From Dethiosulfovibrio peptidovorans DSM 11002 (GTDB lineage: Bacteria > Synergistota > Synergistia > Synergistales > Dethiosulfovibrionaceae), in assembly GCF_000172975.1 (NCBI RefSeq), contig NZ_ABTR02000001.1:1836501-1900500 (forward strand): a DNA stretch of 64,000 bases, written 5' to 3'. Of this stretch, positions 23,877 through 32,576 are shown one piece after another (position 1 is the stretch's first letter; the number at the start of each line of letters is the position of its first letter). The notes under the pieces were generated by a model, which saw only the letters and a list, made by a program, of their open reading frames with translations, searched no databases and was not told the origin of the DNA. Position numbers and translations under genes: made by a program.

Positions 23877-25082
23877 ATGACTTTAGAGTTTGATCTCATC
23901 GGGACAGTAGCGGTGGCTTCCATCGTGCTGTGGTGTGGCCTGTTTCTGCGTAGAAAAGTAGATATCCTCAGGGAATATAATATTCCCGCCCCTGTTATCG
24001 GCGGCATAATCTTCGCTTTGCTTCGTTGGGGCTTGATGGGGAAGATAGATTTTTCCTTCGATATGACACTTCAGTCTCCTCTGATGATAACTTTCTTTAC
24101 TACAGTGGGGCTAGGAGCCAGCCTTAAGCTCCTCAAGAAGGGAGGCCCGCAGGTACTTCTCTTCTTGGGATTGGCCTCGGTTCTCGTCTTCTGTCAAAAT
24201 CTGGTGGCGGTCGTAATCTCAAAGCTTACCGGACTTCATCCGTTGTTAGGGTTGCTGGCAGGTTCTGTCACCATGTCGGGCGGTCATGGAACCGGTGCTA
24301 CTTTTGCGAAGACCTTTACCACCCAATACGGTTTGGTTGGTGCAATGGAGCTCGCCATGGCGGCTGCGACCTTCGGTTTGGTTGTAGGGTCGATAATAGG
24401 TGGTCCGGTGGCCAGAAGACTGATAAGAAAATACGACCTCAAACCTAATATGGACGACGAAAGTGACGGTATTCACGGGGAAAGCGGACCTCTTGATTCC
24501 AGTGGGGATCATAGTGGGGTTACGGTTAACGACGTATTGCTGACCATCCTTCAGATATCGGTGGCTATGTACCTTGGTTCTCTGGCTTATTTCAGGTTAA
24601 TGGGTATGGGGATCACCCTCCCGACCTATCTGTGTGCCCTTTTTGTAGGCATAACAATTCGGAATATATCCGATTTCTCGGGGGCATTCAAGGTTCATCT
24701 TAAATGCATCGATTACATAGGGGCAGTCGCTCTGTCGCTGTTTTTGGCCATGGCCTTGATGTCCCTCAAACTGTGGCAGCTTATGGACTTGGCCGGTCCT
24801 ATGGTGGCCATTCTGCTGGGAGAGATGCTCCTTATGGCCTCTTTCTCGTACTTCATTACATTTCGCCTTATGGGCAAAGATTTTGAAGCGGCCATAATGG
24901 CTGGTGGACACTGTGGTTTCGGGATGGGGGCTACTCCCAATGCCGTAGCCAACATGGAGGCGCTTTGTTCAAATTACGGTCCCGCTCCGAGGGCTTTTTT
25001 CGTGATACCGATAGTCGGAGCGTTTTTTATCGATATAGTAAATGCCTTCGTGATCCAGGGTTTCGCTATCTTTCTATCGTAA
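23877..25082 (+). CDS. gltS: GltS-family sodium/glutamate symporter
   Basis: 401-residue membrane transporter of the ESS (glutamate:sodium symporter) family with about ten spans. Motifs include YNIPAPVIGGIIFAL near the N-terminus, the re-entrant-loop region VTMSGGHGTGATFAKTF near residue 131, and the mirrored GGHCGFGMGATPNAVANM near residue 342. ATG 23877 comes one base after the TAXI stop, so the pair is translationally coupled. Long in-frame readings from 23751 run through the TAXI gene and were trimmed. The substrate is probably glutamate or a related acid. Confidence 0.93.
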   Translation: MTLEFDLIGTVAVASIVLWCGLFLRRKVDILREYNIPAPVIGGIIFALLRWGLMGKIDFSFDMTLQSPLMITFFTTVGLGASLKLLKKGGPQVLLFLGLASVLVFCQNLVAVVISKLTGLHPLLGLLAGSVTMSGGHGTGATFAKTFTTQYGLVGAMELAMAAATFGLVVGSIIGGPVARRLIRKYDLKPNMDDESDGIHGESGPLDSSGDHSGVTVNDVLLTILQISVAMYLGSLAYFRLMGMGITLPTYLCALFVGITIRNISDFSGAFKVHLKCIDYIGAVALSLFLAMALMSLKLWQLMDLAGPMVAILLGEMLLMASFSYFITFRLMGKDFEAAIMAGGHCGFGMGATPNAVANMEALCSNYGPAPRAFFVIPIVGAFFIDIVNAFVIQGFAIFLS

Positions 25083-25149
25083 CTTTTGAGGGTAAGCCCC
25101 TCTTGGAGCTGGACAGATTAGCGGTTCTGTGGTAAAAAATAGCCTACGT

Positions 25150-25235
25150 GCCGGAGTGGCGGAATGGTAGACGCAGCGGACTCAAAATCCGCCGGGGGCA
25201 ACCCCGTGGGAGTTCGAGTCTCCCCTCCGGCACCA
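25150..25235 (+). tRNA. tRNA-Leu (anticodon CAA)
   Basis: Complete class II tRNA. The acceptor stem is GCCGGAG / CTCCGGC with encoded CCA. The anticodon loop is CTCAAAA on the stem GCGGA / TCCGC, giving CAA, which reads UUG. A long variable arm with GGGG / CCCC and the GTTCGAGTC T-loop are present. Confidence 0.97.
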
Positions 25236-25252
25236 ACACCAATATGGTATTT

Positions 25253-25288
25253 AAGCCCTCCCGAGGAGTTTTTCGGGAGGGCTTTTTA
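25253..25288 (+). terminator. Terminator after tRNA-Leu
   Basis: Stem AAGCCCTCCCGA / TCGGGAGGGCTT (12 bp) with a short loop and trailing Ts. Confidence 0.92.
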
Positions 25289-25300
25289 TATCGGTCAATA

Positions 25301-25329
25301 TTGAGTCGGATAAGATCTTGTGTTATCAT
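25301..25329 (+). promoter_or_regulatory. Promoter for the Eis-like acetyltransferase leader
   Basis: TTGAGT, a 17-nt spacer, and TATCAT. The start near 25336 would give an unusually long leader of about 220 nt. Confidence 0.5.
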
Positions 25330-25335
25330 TAAAAA

Positions 25336-25555
25336 CATCTCTTTTTGAAGAGGCATATCTCTGGATAGAAGGAAGTGTCTGTTTGTTCAATCCCTTGGGG
25401 GACCTGAGGACTGTGTCGCGGTCGCGATCGAAGCGGCCTCTGATCAGTCTGCTCTAAGATTTTCTGTGTAGCCGTTTCGATCGCCGGAGACAAAGTGTTT
25501 TCTCTGGAACGTCCCCTTTGTCGGGGATGAGCGATCGAAAAAGGAGTACGTCAAA
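25336..25555 (+). promoter_or_regulatory. Structured 5' leader with alternative pairings, possible riboswitch-like control
   Basis: Segment B at 25472-25484 can pair with upstream segment A at 25424-25436 (13 bp, one G-U) or with downstream segment C at 25531-25540 (10 bp, perfect). C directly abuts the AAAAAGGAG ribosome site at 25541-25546, so the two structures would differ in how accessible the start is. A further hairpin GACAAAG / CTTTGTC (25489-25495 with 25516-25522) sits between B and C. I recognise no described riboswitch class or T-box motif. The function is inferred from pairing only. Confidence 0.5.
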
Positions 25556-26827
25556 TTGGACCGATATTTTGTAAGAAAAGCCGATTTTAGTAAGGATATC
25601 GACGATCTTCGCGACTTTTTCAACCGTGTTTTCGAGCCCGAAAAAGTCGGCGAGTTTGCGTCAAATCTTATGCGCCATTTTCCCGGAATGAGCGGCGACC
25701 TGTGGTTCGTGGCGGAGGAACGGGATAGTGGCGATATAGCCGCGGCCTGTGCTCTGTTGCCATGGCGATGGCGTATGGGGAAGATCCGGCTCAAGGTAGC
25801 CGAGATGGGCATCGTCGGCACCGGCGAGGCCCATCGGCATAGGGGATTGATGCGTCGTCTTCACTCCGAGCTGATGGATACGGTACGGAGAGAGTCCTAC
25901 CATCTGGTGGTGATCCAGGGTATCCCAGGATTTTACGATCGTCTGGGGTTCCGGTTCGCCCTGCCTCTGTGTTCTCACATAGATCTGCCGTTACACGGCA
26001 TCCCAGGGGGAGGTTCTTCGGATGTGTCCGTGCGTTCCGCTACGGTGGACGATATTCCCTTTCTGATGGAGGAGGACGAGCTCTTCGGATCCTCTAATTT
26101 TGTATCCGCCCTCAGAGGGCCCGAGGTATGGCGGTATCTCTTGAACGAAGGGCAGTCGACCGAGTACGGCTCGGATTTTCTCGTAATAGAGGCCCCGACC
26201 GGAAGGCGATCCTATGCCAGAATCTCCAGACAGGGGTTCGGCAAGGGGCTCATCGTTAGCGAGGTGGGAGAACGTATGTCCCACCAAATGGCGGTGGGTT
26301 TTATGAACTACTGTCTTCGATTGGCCGAAGAAAGGGAAAAACCCTACGTTCGTCTGGACCTCCATCCGGAGGCTTCCATATCTAGGCTGGCGATCGCTTC
26401 CGGCGCCTCCTCGGATGAGACCTACGCTTGGCAGGTTTCCATCCCCGACGTAAAGAGGCTGTTGACCGTGATGGTTCCAATCCTTGAAGAAAGGATTTCC
26501 TGCGGGGTTTTCGAAGGCTATACCGGACGAGTCCGTCTCGATTTTTTCGATGACAGTTTGGATCTGGTCTGGATCAACGGTAAGCTGGAGGATATTCGCG
26601 CCGGAGGCGACGGAGAATGCGACGCCCATTTTTTCATCCATAAAGAGCTGTTCCCGGCCCTCTGTCTGGGGCATCGGACCTGGCGGGAGCTTCGAGCCAA
26701 CAGACCCGACGTCTTTCCAGCTCTGTCCAACGTTGGTCCCAGGACGGGCCGTTTCGGAGATTTAACCGGAACGTTTATAGACGAGCTTTTCCCCAGGAGG
26801 CGTTCTTGGGTATACGAGCAGTATTGA
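25556..26827 (+). CDS. Eis-like GNAT acetyltransferase
   Basis: 423-residue protein with the layout of the Eis family: an N-terminal GNAT domain, a second GNAT-like region and a C-terminal sterol-carrier-like domain. The acetyl-CoA loop is in GIVGTGEAHRHRGLMRRLHSEL at about residues 85-106, followed by VIQGIPGFYDRLGFRF. The C-terminal end GDLTGTFIDELFPR is also Eis-like. The TTG start has AAAGGAG nine bases before. Eis proteins acetylate aminoglycosides, polyamines or proteins; the substrate here is unknown. It has a long structured leader. Confidence 0.8.
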   Translation: MDRYFVRKADFSKDIDDLRDFFNRVFEPEKVGEFASNLMRHFPGMSGDLWFVAEERDSGDIAAACALLPWRWRMGKIRLKVAEMGIVGTGEAHRHRGLMRRLHSELMDTVRRESYHLVVIQGIPGFYDRLGFRFALPLCSHIDLPLHGIPGGGSSDVSVRSATVDDIPFLMEEDELFGSSNFVSALRGPEVWRYLLNEGQSTEYGSDFLVIEAPTGRRSYARISRQGFGKGLIVSEVGERMSHQMAVGFMNYCLRLAEEREKPYVRLDLHPEASISRLAIASGASSDETYAWQVSIPDVKRLLTVMVPILEERISCGVFEGYTGRVRLDFFDDSLDLVWINGKLEDIRAGGDGECDAHFFIHKELFPALCLGHRTWRELRANRPDVFPALSNVGPRTGRFGDLTGTFIDELFPRRRSWVYEQY

Positions 26828-26829
26828 CG

Positions 26830-26871
26830 TAAAATCAGGGCCCCGAGATCTTCTCGGGGCCCTGATTTTAC
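26830..26871. terminator. Bidirectional terminator
   Basis: Near-perfect inverted repeat TAAAATCAGGGCCCCGAGA / TCTCGGGGCCCTGATTTTA. T-runs on both strands stop the converging acetyltransferase and peptidase transcripts. Confidence 0.9.
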
Positions 26872-26889
26872 GCGTCTGTGCCTCTTATC

Positions 26890-28527
26890 TTACTTTCCTA
26901 GAGTCTCTATCAGATGGCGTAGAAGCTTCGGGTAGGATTTCAGGTAGAAAGGCAGATGAAGCCTCTCTGTCTCTTTGTGTGCGTCCTTGCCTACCGGTCC
27001 GAAGTTTAGTACCGGTATGGATAGCTTCAGCAGCTCCTCCGTGGGGAAGTCGTAAAGAGTCTTCCCTCCCGGCATATTTTCCTCGAAGGCTTTGGCGTCG
27101 GAATGGTCTCCTGTGAAGCCGCAGTAGCTCAGGTCCGAGACCCCCTCGAACATCGTACGGACCTCCAGTTTAACGCCCTGTCGAAGGCTTTCCAGTACCA
27201 GTTCCTTAGCTGCTTTTCTCGGAAGTTCGTCCTGAGGTAGCCTTTCCTCGTTCACCCTGTGAGGATACCAAGGAGGAAGAAATCCCACTACCGCCAGAGG
27301 GCCTCTGAGTCCCAGATTGTCCACCACTTGGGATATTACCTTCAGGCCTTTAGCTCTCTCGTCGTCTTTCTTCGGACAGCTGGCAATTATCTCAGAGACT
27401 ATGTCCTCTACCGATCGTCCGGTTTTCTTCTCCGCCAAGCTCATTATCTCTCCAACCGTGTATACCCGAGCATTAAGCCTTTCCTGAGGGGCCGCCATGC
27501 CGTTTTCTCTGCGGTATGTGGCTTTTCTGCTCTCATGTTCAGTTATCGAGTCGTTCAGGGCCTTGAGGGCCGTGTCTTTAAGCAGCTCGATTATCTCTCC
27601 TGGCATCTTGGTGGAGGTGAGATAGCTGAAGGCCATCGCGGATCTGGACAGGATGGTGGCGGAGTACTCGTCTCTCATGTCCTCTATCTTCAGAGCGGCG
27701 AAGGGAGGATAGACGTTGCCGCCCAATCGATCGGACAGTGCGATATTGCCATCCAGACTCAGCCCTATTCGGGAGACGGTGGGGCCTACGCTGAAACCGT
27801 CGTAGTACTCTCCGGCATGAGCTTCCTTGCCCAGGCAGTAGATGAAGGGGTTGATCTTTCCCAGGCTTCCCAGGTATATGGTCGGTTGGGCGTCCTCTCC
27901 GGTGGCGAAGGTCGGTTCCAGGTCGACGCAGCATAGAAAACTCAGGCCCTCCTCCTGGAACTTGGCAAGCCACCTCGCCGCTCCTAACATTCCGGCCGAG
28001 TTATTCTCTTCGTCGGGAACGAACAGCACTGCCACGTTGGATTTCAGATCCTCTGTCTTTTTCGACAGCTCCATAAGAAGCTCCGTTCCGGTGCAGACTC
28101 CCGACTTCATATCCGCTACGCCTCTTCCGAAGAGCCATTCACCGGAGCGGAGGTCTTTGGCTGCATCTTCTCCCAGCTCTTCCGGGTCGAGTTTCTCCGT
28201 GTAGCTCTCGGGATCGAAGGCCAGACCTTTCAACGGACCGAAGACGTCTACCGCCACGACATCCATATGCCCCATCATGAGTACCGTTTTATCCGTCTTT
28301 TCCGAAGCTCGGACCATGGCGAACACTATGTGTCTGTTAAGGCTGTCTCCTTCAACGGGTAGGAGTCTGAGATCATCCGGGTGGGCTTTGAAGTACTCCT
28401 CTTGGGATATCTCGTCGTACAGTTCCTGGGCTACCCGATTTTCCTCCTCGGAGGAGGGAGAAATGCTGGGTATCCCAACGATTTTTATCAATCTTTTGTA
28501 GGTGCTGGAGTTATCTTTTTTCACCAT
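26890..28527 (-). CDS. M20-family metallopeptidase (RocB-like)
   Basis: 545-residue cytoplasmic hydrolase of the M20/ArgE superfamily, of the long RocB-like type linked to arginine or peptide use. Metal ligands appear in order: VLMMGHMDVV near residue 87, GRGVADMKSG near 143, the catalytic VLFVPDEENNSAG near 178, and VDLEPTFA near 208. A dimerisation insert starts around GKEAHAGEYYDG. ATG 28527 has a GGAGGAT site. It is last in the TRAP operon, which suggests the imported solute is an amide- or peptide-bonded amino acid derivative. Confidence 0.85.
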   Translation of the reverse strand: MVKKDNSSTYKRLIKIVGIPSISPSSEEENRVAQELYDEISQEEYFKAHPDDLRLLPVEGDSLNRHIVFAMVRASEKTDKTVLMMGHMDVVAVDVFGPLKGLAFDPESYTEKLDPEELGEDAAKDLRSGEWLFGRGVADMKSGVCTGTELLMELSKKTEDLKSNVAVLFVPDEENNSAGMLGAARWLAKFQEEGLSFLCCVDLEPTFATGEDAQPTIYLGSLGKINPFIYCLGKEAHAGEYYDGFSVGPTVSRIGLSLDGNIALSDRLGGNVYPPFAALKIEDMRDEYSATILSRSAMAFSYLTSTKMPGEIIELLKDTALKALNDSITEHESRKATYRRENGMAAPQERLNARVYTVGEIMSLAEKKTGRSVEDIVSEIIASCPKKDDERAKGLKVISQVVDNLGLRGPLAVVGFLPPWYPHRVNEERLPQDELPRKAAKELVLESLRQGVKLEVRTMFEGVSDLSYCGFTGDHSDAKAFEENMPGGKTLYDFPTEELLKLSIPVLNFGPVGKDAHKETERLHLPFYLKSYPKLLRHLIETLGK

Positions 28528-28538
28528 GTTTTATCCTC

Positions 28539-29843
28539 CTAGAAGCGTCCTCCCAGTACCAGCCTGGGCAGCCAAAGCGATAGTTCGGGAATGTAGGTCA
28601 CCGCCACCAGGGTGGGAAGCCATGCGAACAAGATAAATATCATCGCTGGCCGGAGCATCTGAGATACCGGGGTGTTGGCTATTCTACCTCCGAAATAAAG
28701 GGTGGGTGCGGTGGGAGGGGTTACGTTTCCAAGCCCAAGGTTGACCCCTATTATTGCGGCGAAATGTATGGGGCTTATGCCGAGTTTGGTTACCACCGGT
28801 AGCAATATGGGGGTGCACAACAGCATGGCACTGACGTCGTCCATTATCATGCCTATTATTATCATGAATAGGTTTATCATTAGCATTATGACGTACTTAT
28901 TGCTCGATATTGAGGTCAGGAGGTCTATTATCATGGAGGGCAGTCTCTCCTGGACGTAGATACGGCTCAGCATCATTATGCAGAACATCATGAGCATGAC
29001 GACGCCGGTGGTGGTGGCGGTCTCTATGACGACCTCAAGGAAGTTCTCCTTGTTGAGTCCCTTATAGATCAGGAATCCTACAGGCACGGAGTATAGTACC
29101 GCTACCGCTGCGGCCTCTGTCGGAGTCATAATCCCTCCGTATATGCCCCCTAAAACTATCACCGGCATTATGAGGGCAGGAAGAGCCTTGCCAGAACGGT
29201 CCCACAATATCTTCCTTTTTTCGGTACCTGTTATGGGAGGGGATACATGGACGTTGGGATCGTCCTTGAGCAAGACCAGGTTTATGATCGATAGCAGAAC
29301 CATGAGAAGAAGTCCCGGCCCAACGGTAGCCAGGAAACATGCCAGAACCGACTGCTGTCCCACCCAGGCGTAGAGTATCATCTGAGAACTGGGTGGTATC
29401 AAAAGACCTAGAGGGGCAGCACAGGATACCAAGGCAGCGCTGTGTCCCATGGGGTATCCGTTTTCCCTTAGCCTGGGGAACATGATTGATCCTATGCAGG
29501 ATAGGGTGGCTGCACAGCTTCCGGAGATGGATCCGAACACGGCGCAAGATACAACCGCTACCACGCCTAGTCCGCCTTTTATCCTCCCTACTAACACCTC
29601 GACCAGCTTTACCAGCGAGCCGCCTATACCTCCTCGGTCCATAAGCCCGCCTACCATGATGAATAGAGGTATGGCGAGAAGGACCAACGAGCTCATCTGG
29701 CTGAAGCTGTAAGGCAGAAGAAAAGATGGATCGTAGCTGTGGGAGACCACCATGAACAGAGTGGACAGCATGAAACAGAAAGGTACCGGAAGCCCCAGCA
29801 GGAGAGTCACTATTATGAGGATTAAAGCTATGGTTATCGCCAT
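28539..29843 (-). CDS. TRAP transporter large permease (DctM)
   Basis: 434-residue membrane subunit with about 12 spans carrying the solute:Na+ pathway. Family blocks include PVPFCFMLSTLFMV, LLAIPLFIMVGGLMDRGGIG, VSCAVFGSISGSCAATLSCIGSI, ESIMF-type loop and GLLIPPSSQMILYAW. The final third has MIIIGMIMDDVSAMLLCTPILLP and GVNLGLGNVTPPTAP. The gene lies between dctQ and the peptidase. Confidence 0.93.
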   Translation of the reverse strand: MAITIALILIIVTLLLGLPVPFCFMLSTLFMVVSHSYDPSFLLPYSFSQMSSLVLLAIPLFIMVGGLMDRGGIGGSLVKLVEVLVGRIKGGLGVVAVVSCAVFGSISGSCAATLSCIGSIMFPRLRENGYPMGHSAALVSCAAPLGLLIPPSSQMILYAWVGQQSVLACFLATVGPGLLLMVLLSIINLVLLKDDPNVHVSPPITGTEKRKILWDRSGKALPALIMPVIVLGGIYGGIMTPTEAAAVAVLYSVPVGFLIYKGLNKENFLEVVIETATTTGVVMLMMFCIMMLSRIYVQERLPSMIIDLLTSISSNKYVIMLMINLFMIIIGMIMDDVSAMLLCTPILLPVVTKLGISPIHFAAIIGVNLGLGNVTPPTAPTLYFGGRIANTPVSQMLRPAMIFILFAWLPTLVAVTYIPELSLWLPRLVLGGRF

Positions 29844-29877
29844 TTTATTTCCCTCCTAGGGTAAAAGATATAGGGAC

Positions 29878-30417
29878 TCATGATGTGAAGGCTCCTTTTT
29901 TATCTTCTTTTCCGAAGGACAGAAATTTCCCCAGGTCCTCGAGAAAATAGACCAGCGAGTAGAAACTCATAAGTATGTAGCCCACAAGAATCGATACCTG
30001 AGATATGAATATCGGTATCCTGAGTCCGGTGGTCCTTGGCATCCATTCGATGCTGTAGAGCACCATGTCCACCGCCCACCAGCTGAATACGACGCATAAC
30101 ACCGTCATGGTGAGCCTGACCAGGACGGATAGAAAAGCCTGTGCCCTTAGGGTCAGAAGCTGAGGTATTATGTCCGCCTTGACGTGGCTTTTATCGTAGA
30201 CTCCATAGGAACTCCCTATGAGATAGAGCCAGAACGCCGCAATGACCACTATCTCCTCTATGCCGAACAGGTCGGATTTGAAGACGTACCGCAACAGCAC
30301 CTCGAAGCACATTATCAGAACCACGAAGACGCTGGTGAGTACCATGAGGACCTGCTGGAACCGTATAAGCCCCCTCCATAGAGGGGAGTTCTTTATCTTT
30401 TCGACCAGTGCAAGCAT
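29878..30417 (-). CDS. TRAP transporter small permease (DctQ)
   Basis: 179-residue membrane subunit with four spans. The DctQ signature is visible as the second span VVLIMCFEVLLRYVF, the glutamate-rich EEIVVIAAFWLYLIGSSYGVY segment and SHVKADII. ATG 30417 has GAGGGGG at good spacing; an in-frame ATG further out would run into the hairpin after dctP. It overlaps nothing and pairs with dctM 34 bp downstream. Confidence 0.9.
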   Translation of the reverse strand: MLALVEKIKNSPLWRGLIRFQQVLMVLTSVFVVLIMCFEVLLRYVFKSDLFGIEEIVVIAAFWLYLIGSSYGVYDKSHVKADIIPQLLTLRAQAFLSVLVRLTMTVLCVVFSWWAVDMVLYSIEWMPRTTGLRIPIFISQVSILVGYILMSFYSLVYFLEDLGKFLSFGKEDKKGAFTS

Positions 30418-30439
30418 ATATTTATCCCCCTCGATAATA

Positions 30440-30470
30440 GGAGGCCGACGAGATAGCCTCGCCGGCCTCC
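30440..30470 (-). promoter_or_regulatory. Strong intercistronic hairpin after dctP
   Basis: GGAGGCCGGCGA / TCGTCGGCCTCC, 12 bp with one G-U, between receptor and permease genes. No T-run follows, so it is more likely an mRNA-stabilising or partial-attenuation hairpin than a full terminator. Confidence 0.65.
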
Positions 30471-30483
30471 GATAACTCACGAC

Positions 30484-31494
30484 CTAGAGGTCTTTCTTTA
30501 TTTTCTCCAGTGTTTCTTCTCCGTAGGTCTTTGCCAGTTTGGGCCAGGTGGTTGCTCTGATATGTTCCGCCAGAGCGGCTCTCTCTTCGTCGGAGACCTC
30601 TATTATCTCCACTCCGGCTCCTTCGAGTTTCTTCTGGAACTCCAGATCCTCAGTGGTGCTGTCGGCGAAACTCTTATCCGCCTCGACGTTAACCGCGTCC
30701 AGAAGGGCCTTTTGCTCCTCCGGCTTCATCGACTCCCACAGTTTCTTGTTGATTATGTAGGCAGTCTGATCGAAGAGGCAGTTATAGGGTATGTAGTAGT
30801 CTATGACGTCTCTGAAGCTGAGATAGTTTATCTGGGACGACCCGCCGATCCAGCCGTCGCAGACGCCGGTCTGAATGGCGCTGTATGTGTCGGCGTAAGG
30901 TATGTTGGTCGTCCGGAATCCCATGTCCTCGGCGGTTTCCTTGTAGACCGCTACAGGGGCGACCCTTATCAGGGCATCTTTATCGGCAGATGGATCTGTG
31001 GGATTCGATGGCTTTTTGGCTATGCCGACCCCGATGAATCCGTCTCCGTAGAGCCTTAGAAGCTTGACTCCCAATTTATCCAGCGACTTGTCTATGATGT
31101 TGTAGACAACCGATCCCGGCGAAAGCTGTTTTTTCATTTCCTCTCCTGTGGAGCCCAGGAAGGGAAGGGAGCCCACCTCCAGCATCACGTCGAACTGACT
31201 GGGAAGGAAGATAAGCCCCATCTCGATGGAGCCTCGACGAATTTCCTCGAATACCTGTGTGTAGTCTCCAAGCTGGTTGGCGGGGAATACGTCGAGTTCT
31301 ATCTTTCCATCTGTGGCTGCCTCGAACTTGTCCTTGATGGCGTAAAGAGACTTCGTCCCTCTGTACTCCGGTGCGGATATGCCGGCTACCTTGAATTTAT
31401 CCCCCTTGGCTTCGGCCATGTCGGGAATAGCCGTGGTGCAGAAAACCGTCGCCATGATTCCCAATAACGCTGCTGCTAAAAAACCTTTTCTCAT
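30484..31494 (-). CDS. TRAP transporter periplasmic receptor (DctP)
   Basis: 336-residue solute-binding protein. ATG 31494 follows GGGAGGAG; the longer frame upstream lacks such a site. A signal peptide starts MRKGFLAAALLGIMATVFC. Family features are FEAATDGKIELDVFPANQLGD, the EIRRGSIEMG strand, the conserved Arg in LIRVAPVAVYKETAEDMG, and NIPYADTYSAIQTGVCDGWIGG. The ligand is not determined. It heads the transporter operon behind an IclR regulator. Confidence 0.92.
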   Translation of the reverse strand: MRKGFLAAALLGIMATVFCTTAIPDMAEAKGDKFKVAGISAPEYRGTKSLYAIKDKFEAATDGKIELDVFPANQLGDYTQVFEEIRRGSIEMGLIFLPSQFDVMLEVGSLPFLGSTGEEMKKQLSPGSVVYNIIDKSLDKLGVKLLRLYGDGFIGVGIAKKPSNPTDPSADKDALIRVAPVAVYKETAEDMGFRTTNIPYADTYSAIQTGVCDGWIGGSSQINYLSFRDVIDYYIPYNCLFDQTAYIINKKLWESMKPEEQKALLDAVNVEADKSFADSTTEDLEFQKKLEGAGVEIIEVSDEERAALAEHIRATTWPKLAKTYGEETLEKIKKDL

Positions 31495-31565
31495 GTTTTC
31501 GCTCCTCCCTGTTTTTTCTCGATTTGAAACCTGAACCTCTTTCCCCTTTTGTAGATCCCTCTGTT

Positions 31566-32318
31566 TCACCGTCTTAACTGCATCTGCATGCCTATCTCGT
31601 CCGCTCCGTCTTTTAGCCTTTGGAGCCATATGGGTATGAGGTCATCCGAGACCGCTTCCCTAGGAGCTCCCACCGATAGGGCACAGTGGACCTCTCCGTT
31701 TTTGTCGAATATAGGCACCGACAGACACCACTCCCCCAGGCTGAAACTCTGATCTTCCACTGCATACCCCTGCGATCTTATAACCTCGTATTCCTCCAGA
31801 ATTTCCGAGATCGACGTCACAGTGTAGGGTGTCACCGGTTTTAGATCCAATTCGTCGAGCAGTTTTCTAATCCTGTCTCTGTCCTGATATGCCGCCAGCA
31901 ATTTCGCCGAAGCTCCTGCGTTTATGGGAACGCTTTTCCCGATGAAGTCGTTGGCGTCGTAGATTCCGCCGGGACGACACTTTTTGCAGGCCGGATATGC
32001 TCTATCCCCCTCCCATATACTGATGTAAACGGTTTCTCCGAGAACTTGGCATAGATGGGACAGCACCGGTTCCGCCAGATCCTCGATCCCTATCAGTCTG
32101 GAATAGACGTTTCCCATCCTCAATACGATGGGTCCCAGATGGTACTTTTTGGAGGAATTCTCCTGAACTACAAAATTCTTTTCCCTGAGGGACGATAGGA
32201 TTTTGTACAGACCGCTTTTACCCATTCCAGTGGCGGAAGCCATCTCCGACAGCGTGTAACTAAACGGTGGATCCGCCAGAAGCCTCAGGATATCGAGTCC
32301 TTTTTGCAAACTGCTCAA
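31566..32318 (-). CDS. IclR-family transcriptional regulator
   Basis: 250-residue regulator with an N-terminal winged helix (MSSLQKGLDILRLLADPPFS, LSEMASATGMGKSGLYKIL) and a C-terminal IclR effector domain (HLGPIVLRMG, GETVYISIW, GASAKLLAAYQ, GYAVEDQSFSLGEWCLSVP). TTG 32318 has GGGGGGTG six bases upstream; the longer frame starting from 32414 has no support. The effector domain has a YPACKKC pair. It probably controls the TRAP/peptidase operon and itself through a palindrome in its leader. Confidence 0.88.
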   Translation of the reverse strand: MSSLQKGLDILRLLADPPFSYTLSEMASATGMGKSGLYKILSSLREKNFVVQENSSKKYHLGPIVLRMGNVYSRLIGIEDLAEPVLSHLCQVLGETVYISIWEGDRAYPACKKCRPGGIYDANDFIGKSVPINAGASAKLLAAYQDRDRIRKLLDELDLKPVTPYTVTSISEILEEYEVIRSQGYAVEDQSFSLGEWCLSVPIFDKNGEVHCALSVGAPREAVSDDLIPIWLQRLKDGADEIGMQMQLRR

Positions 32319-32348
32319 CGAGACACCCCCCAAGATAGCTATCCAAAT

Positions 32349-32365
32349 AGGAAAATATATTTCCT
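32349..32365. promoter_or_regulatory. IclR-type operator
   Basis: Inverted repeat AGGAAA-N5-TTTCCT. IclR-family sites such as E. coli IclR use GGAAA/TTTCC arms with a shorter spacer. Located about 14-30 nt downstream of the predicted minus-strand start, so it fits autorepression. Confidence 0.5.
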
Positions 32366-32385
32366 TTGTAGAAACCACCCTAATT

Positions 32386-32414
32386 ACACTAGCAGAGGTT
32401 TTTGAACTTGTCAA
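32386..32414 (-). promoter_or_regulatory. Promoter for IclR/TRAP operon
   Basis: TTGACA (perfect -35), 17-nt spacer, TAGTGT. The -10 is imperfect, which is consistent with a regulated promoter. Confidence 0.5.
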
Positions 32415-32547
32415 ATAGTTCAGAAATGATGCCTAAAAAGGTGCCCTTAAGTTGCTTTGCAGGGGGGGAATCCGTAGGGATTTATCTCGAGTAATTCCTC
32501 TTCCTATATGGATCCTCTGTTCGACGGGACTGACATGGAAAATAATC

Positions 32548-32576
32548 TTGCCCAACCCGAAATATTCATGCATTAT
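32548..32576 (+). promoter_or_regulatory. Possible promoter for the methyltransferase gene
   Basis: TTGCCC, 17-nt spacer, CATTAT; moderate match. The intergenic stretch 32319-32668 otherwise holds the IclR promoter and operator on the other strand and a 37-codon frame without a ribosome site. Confidence 0.3.
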
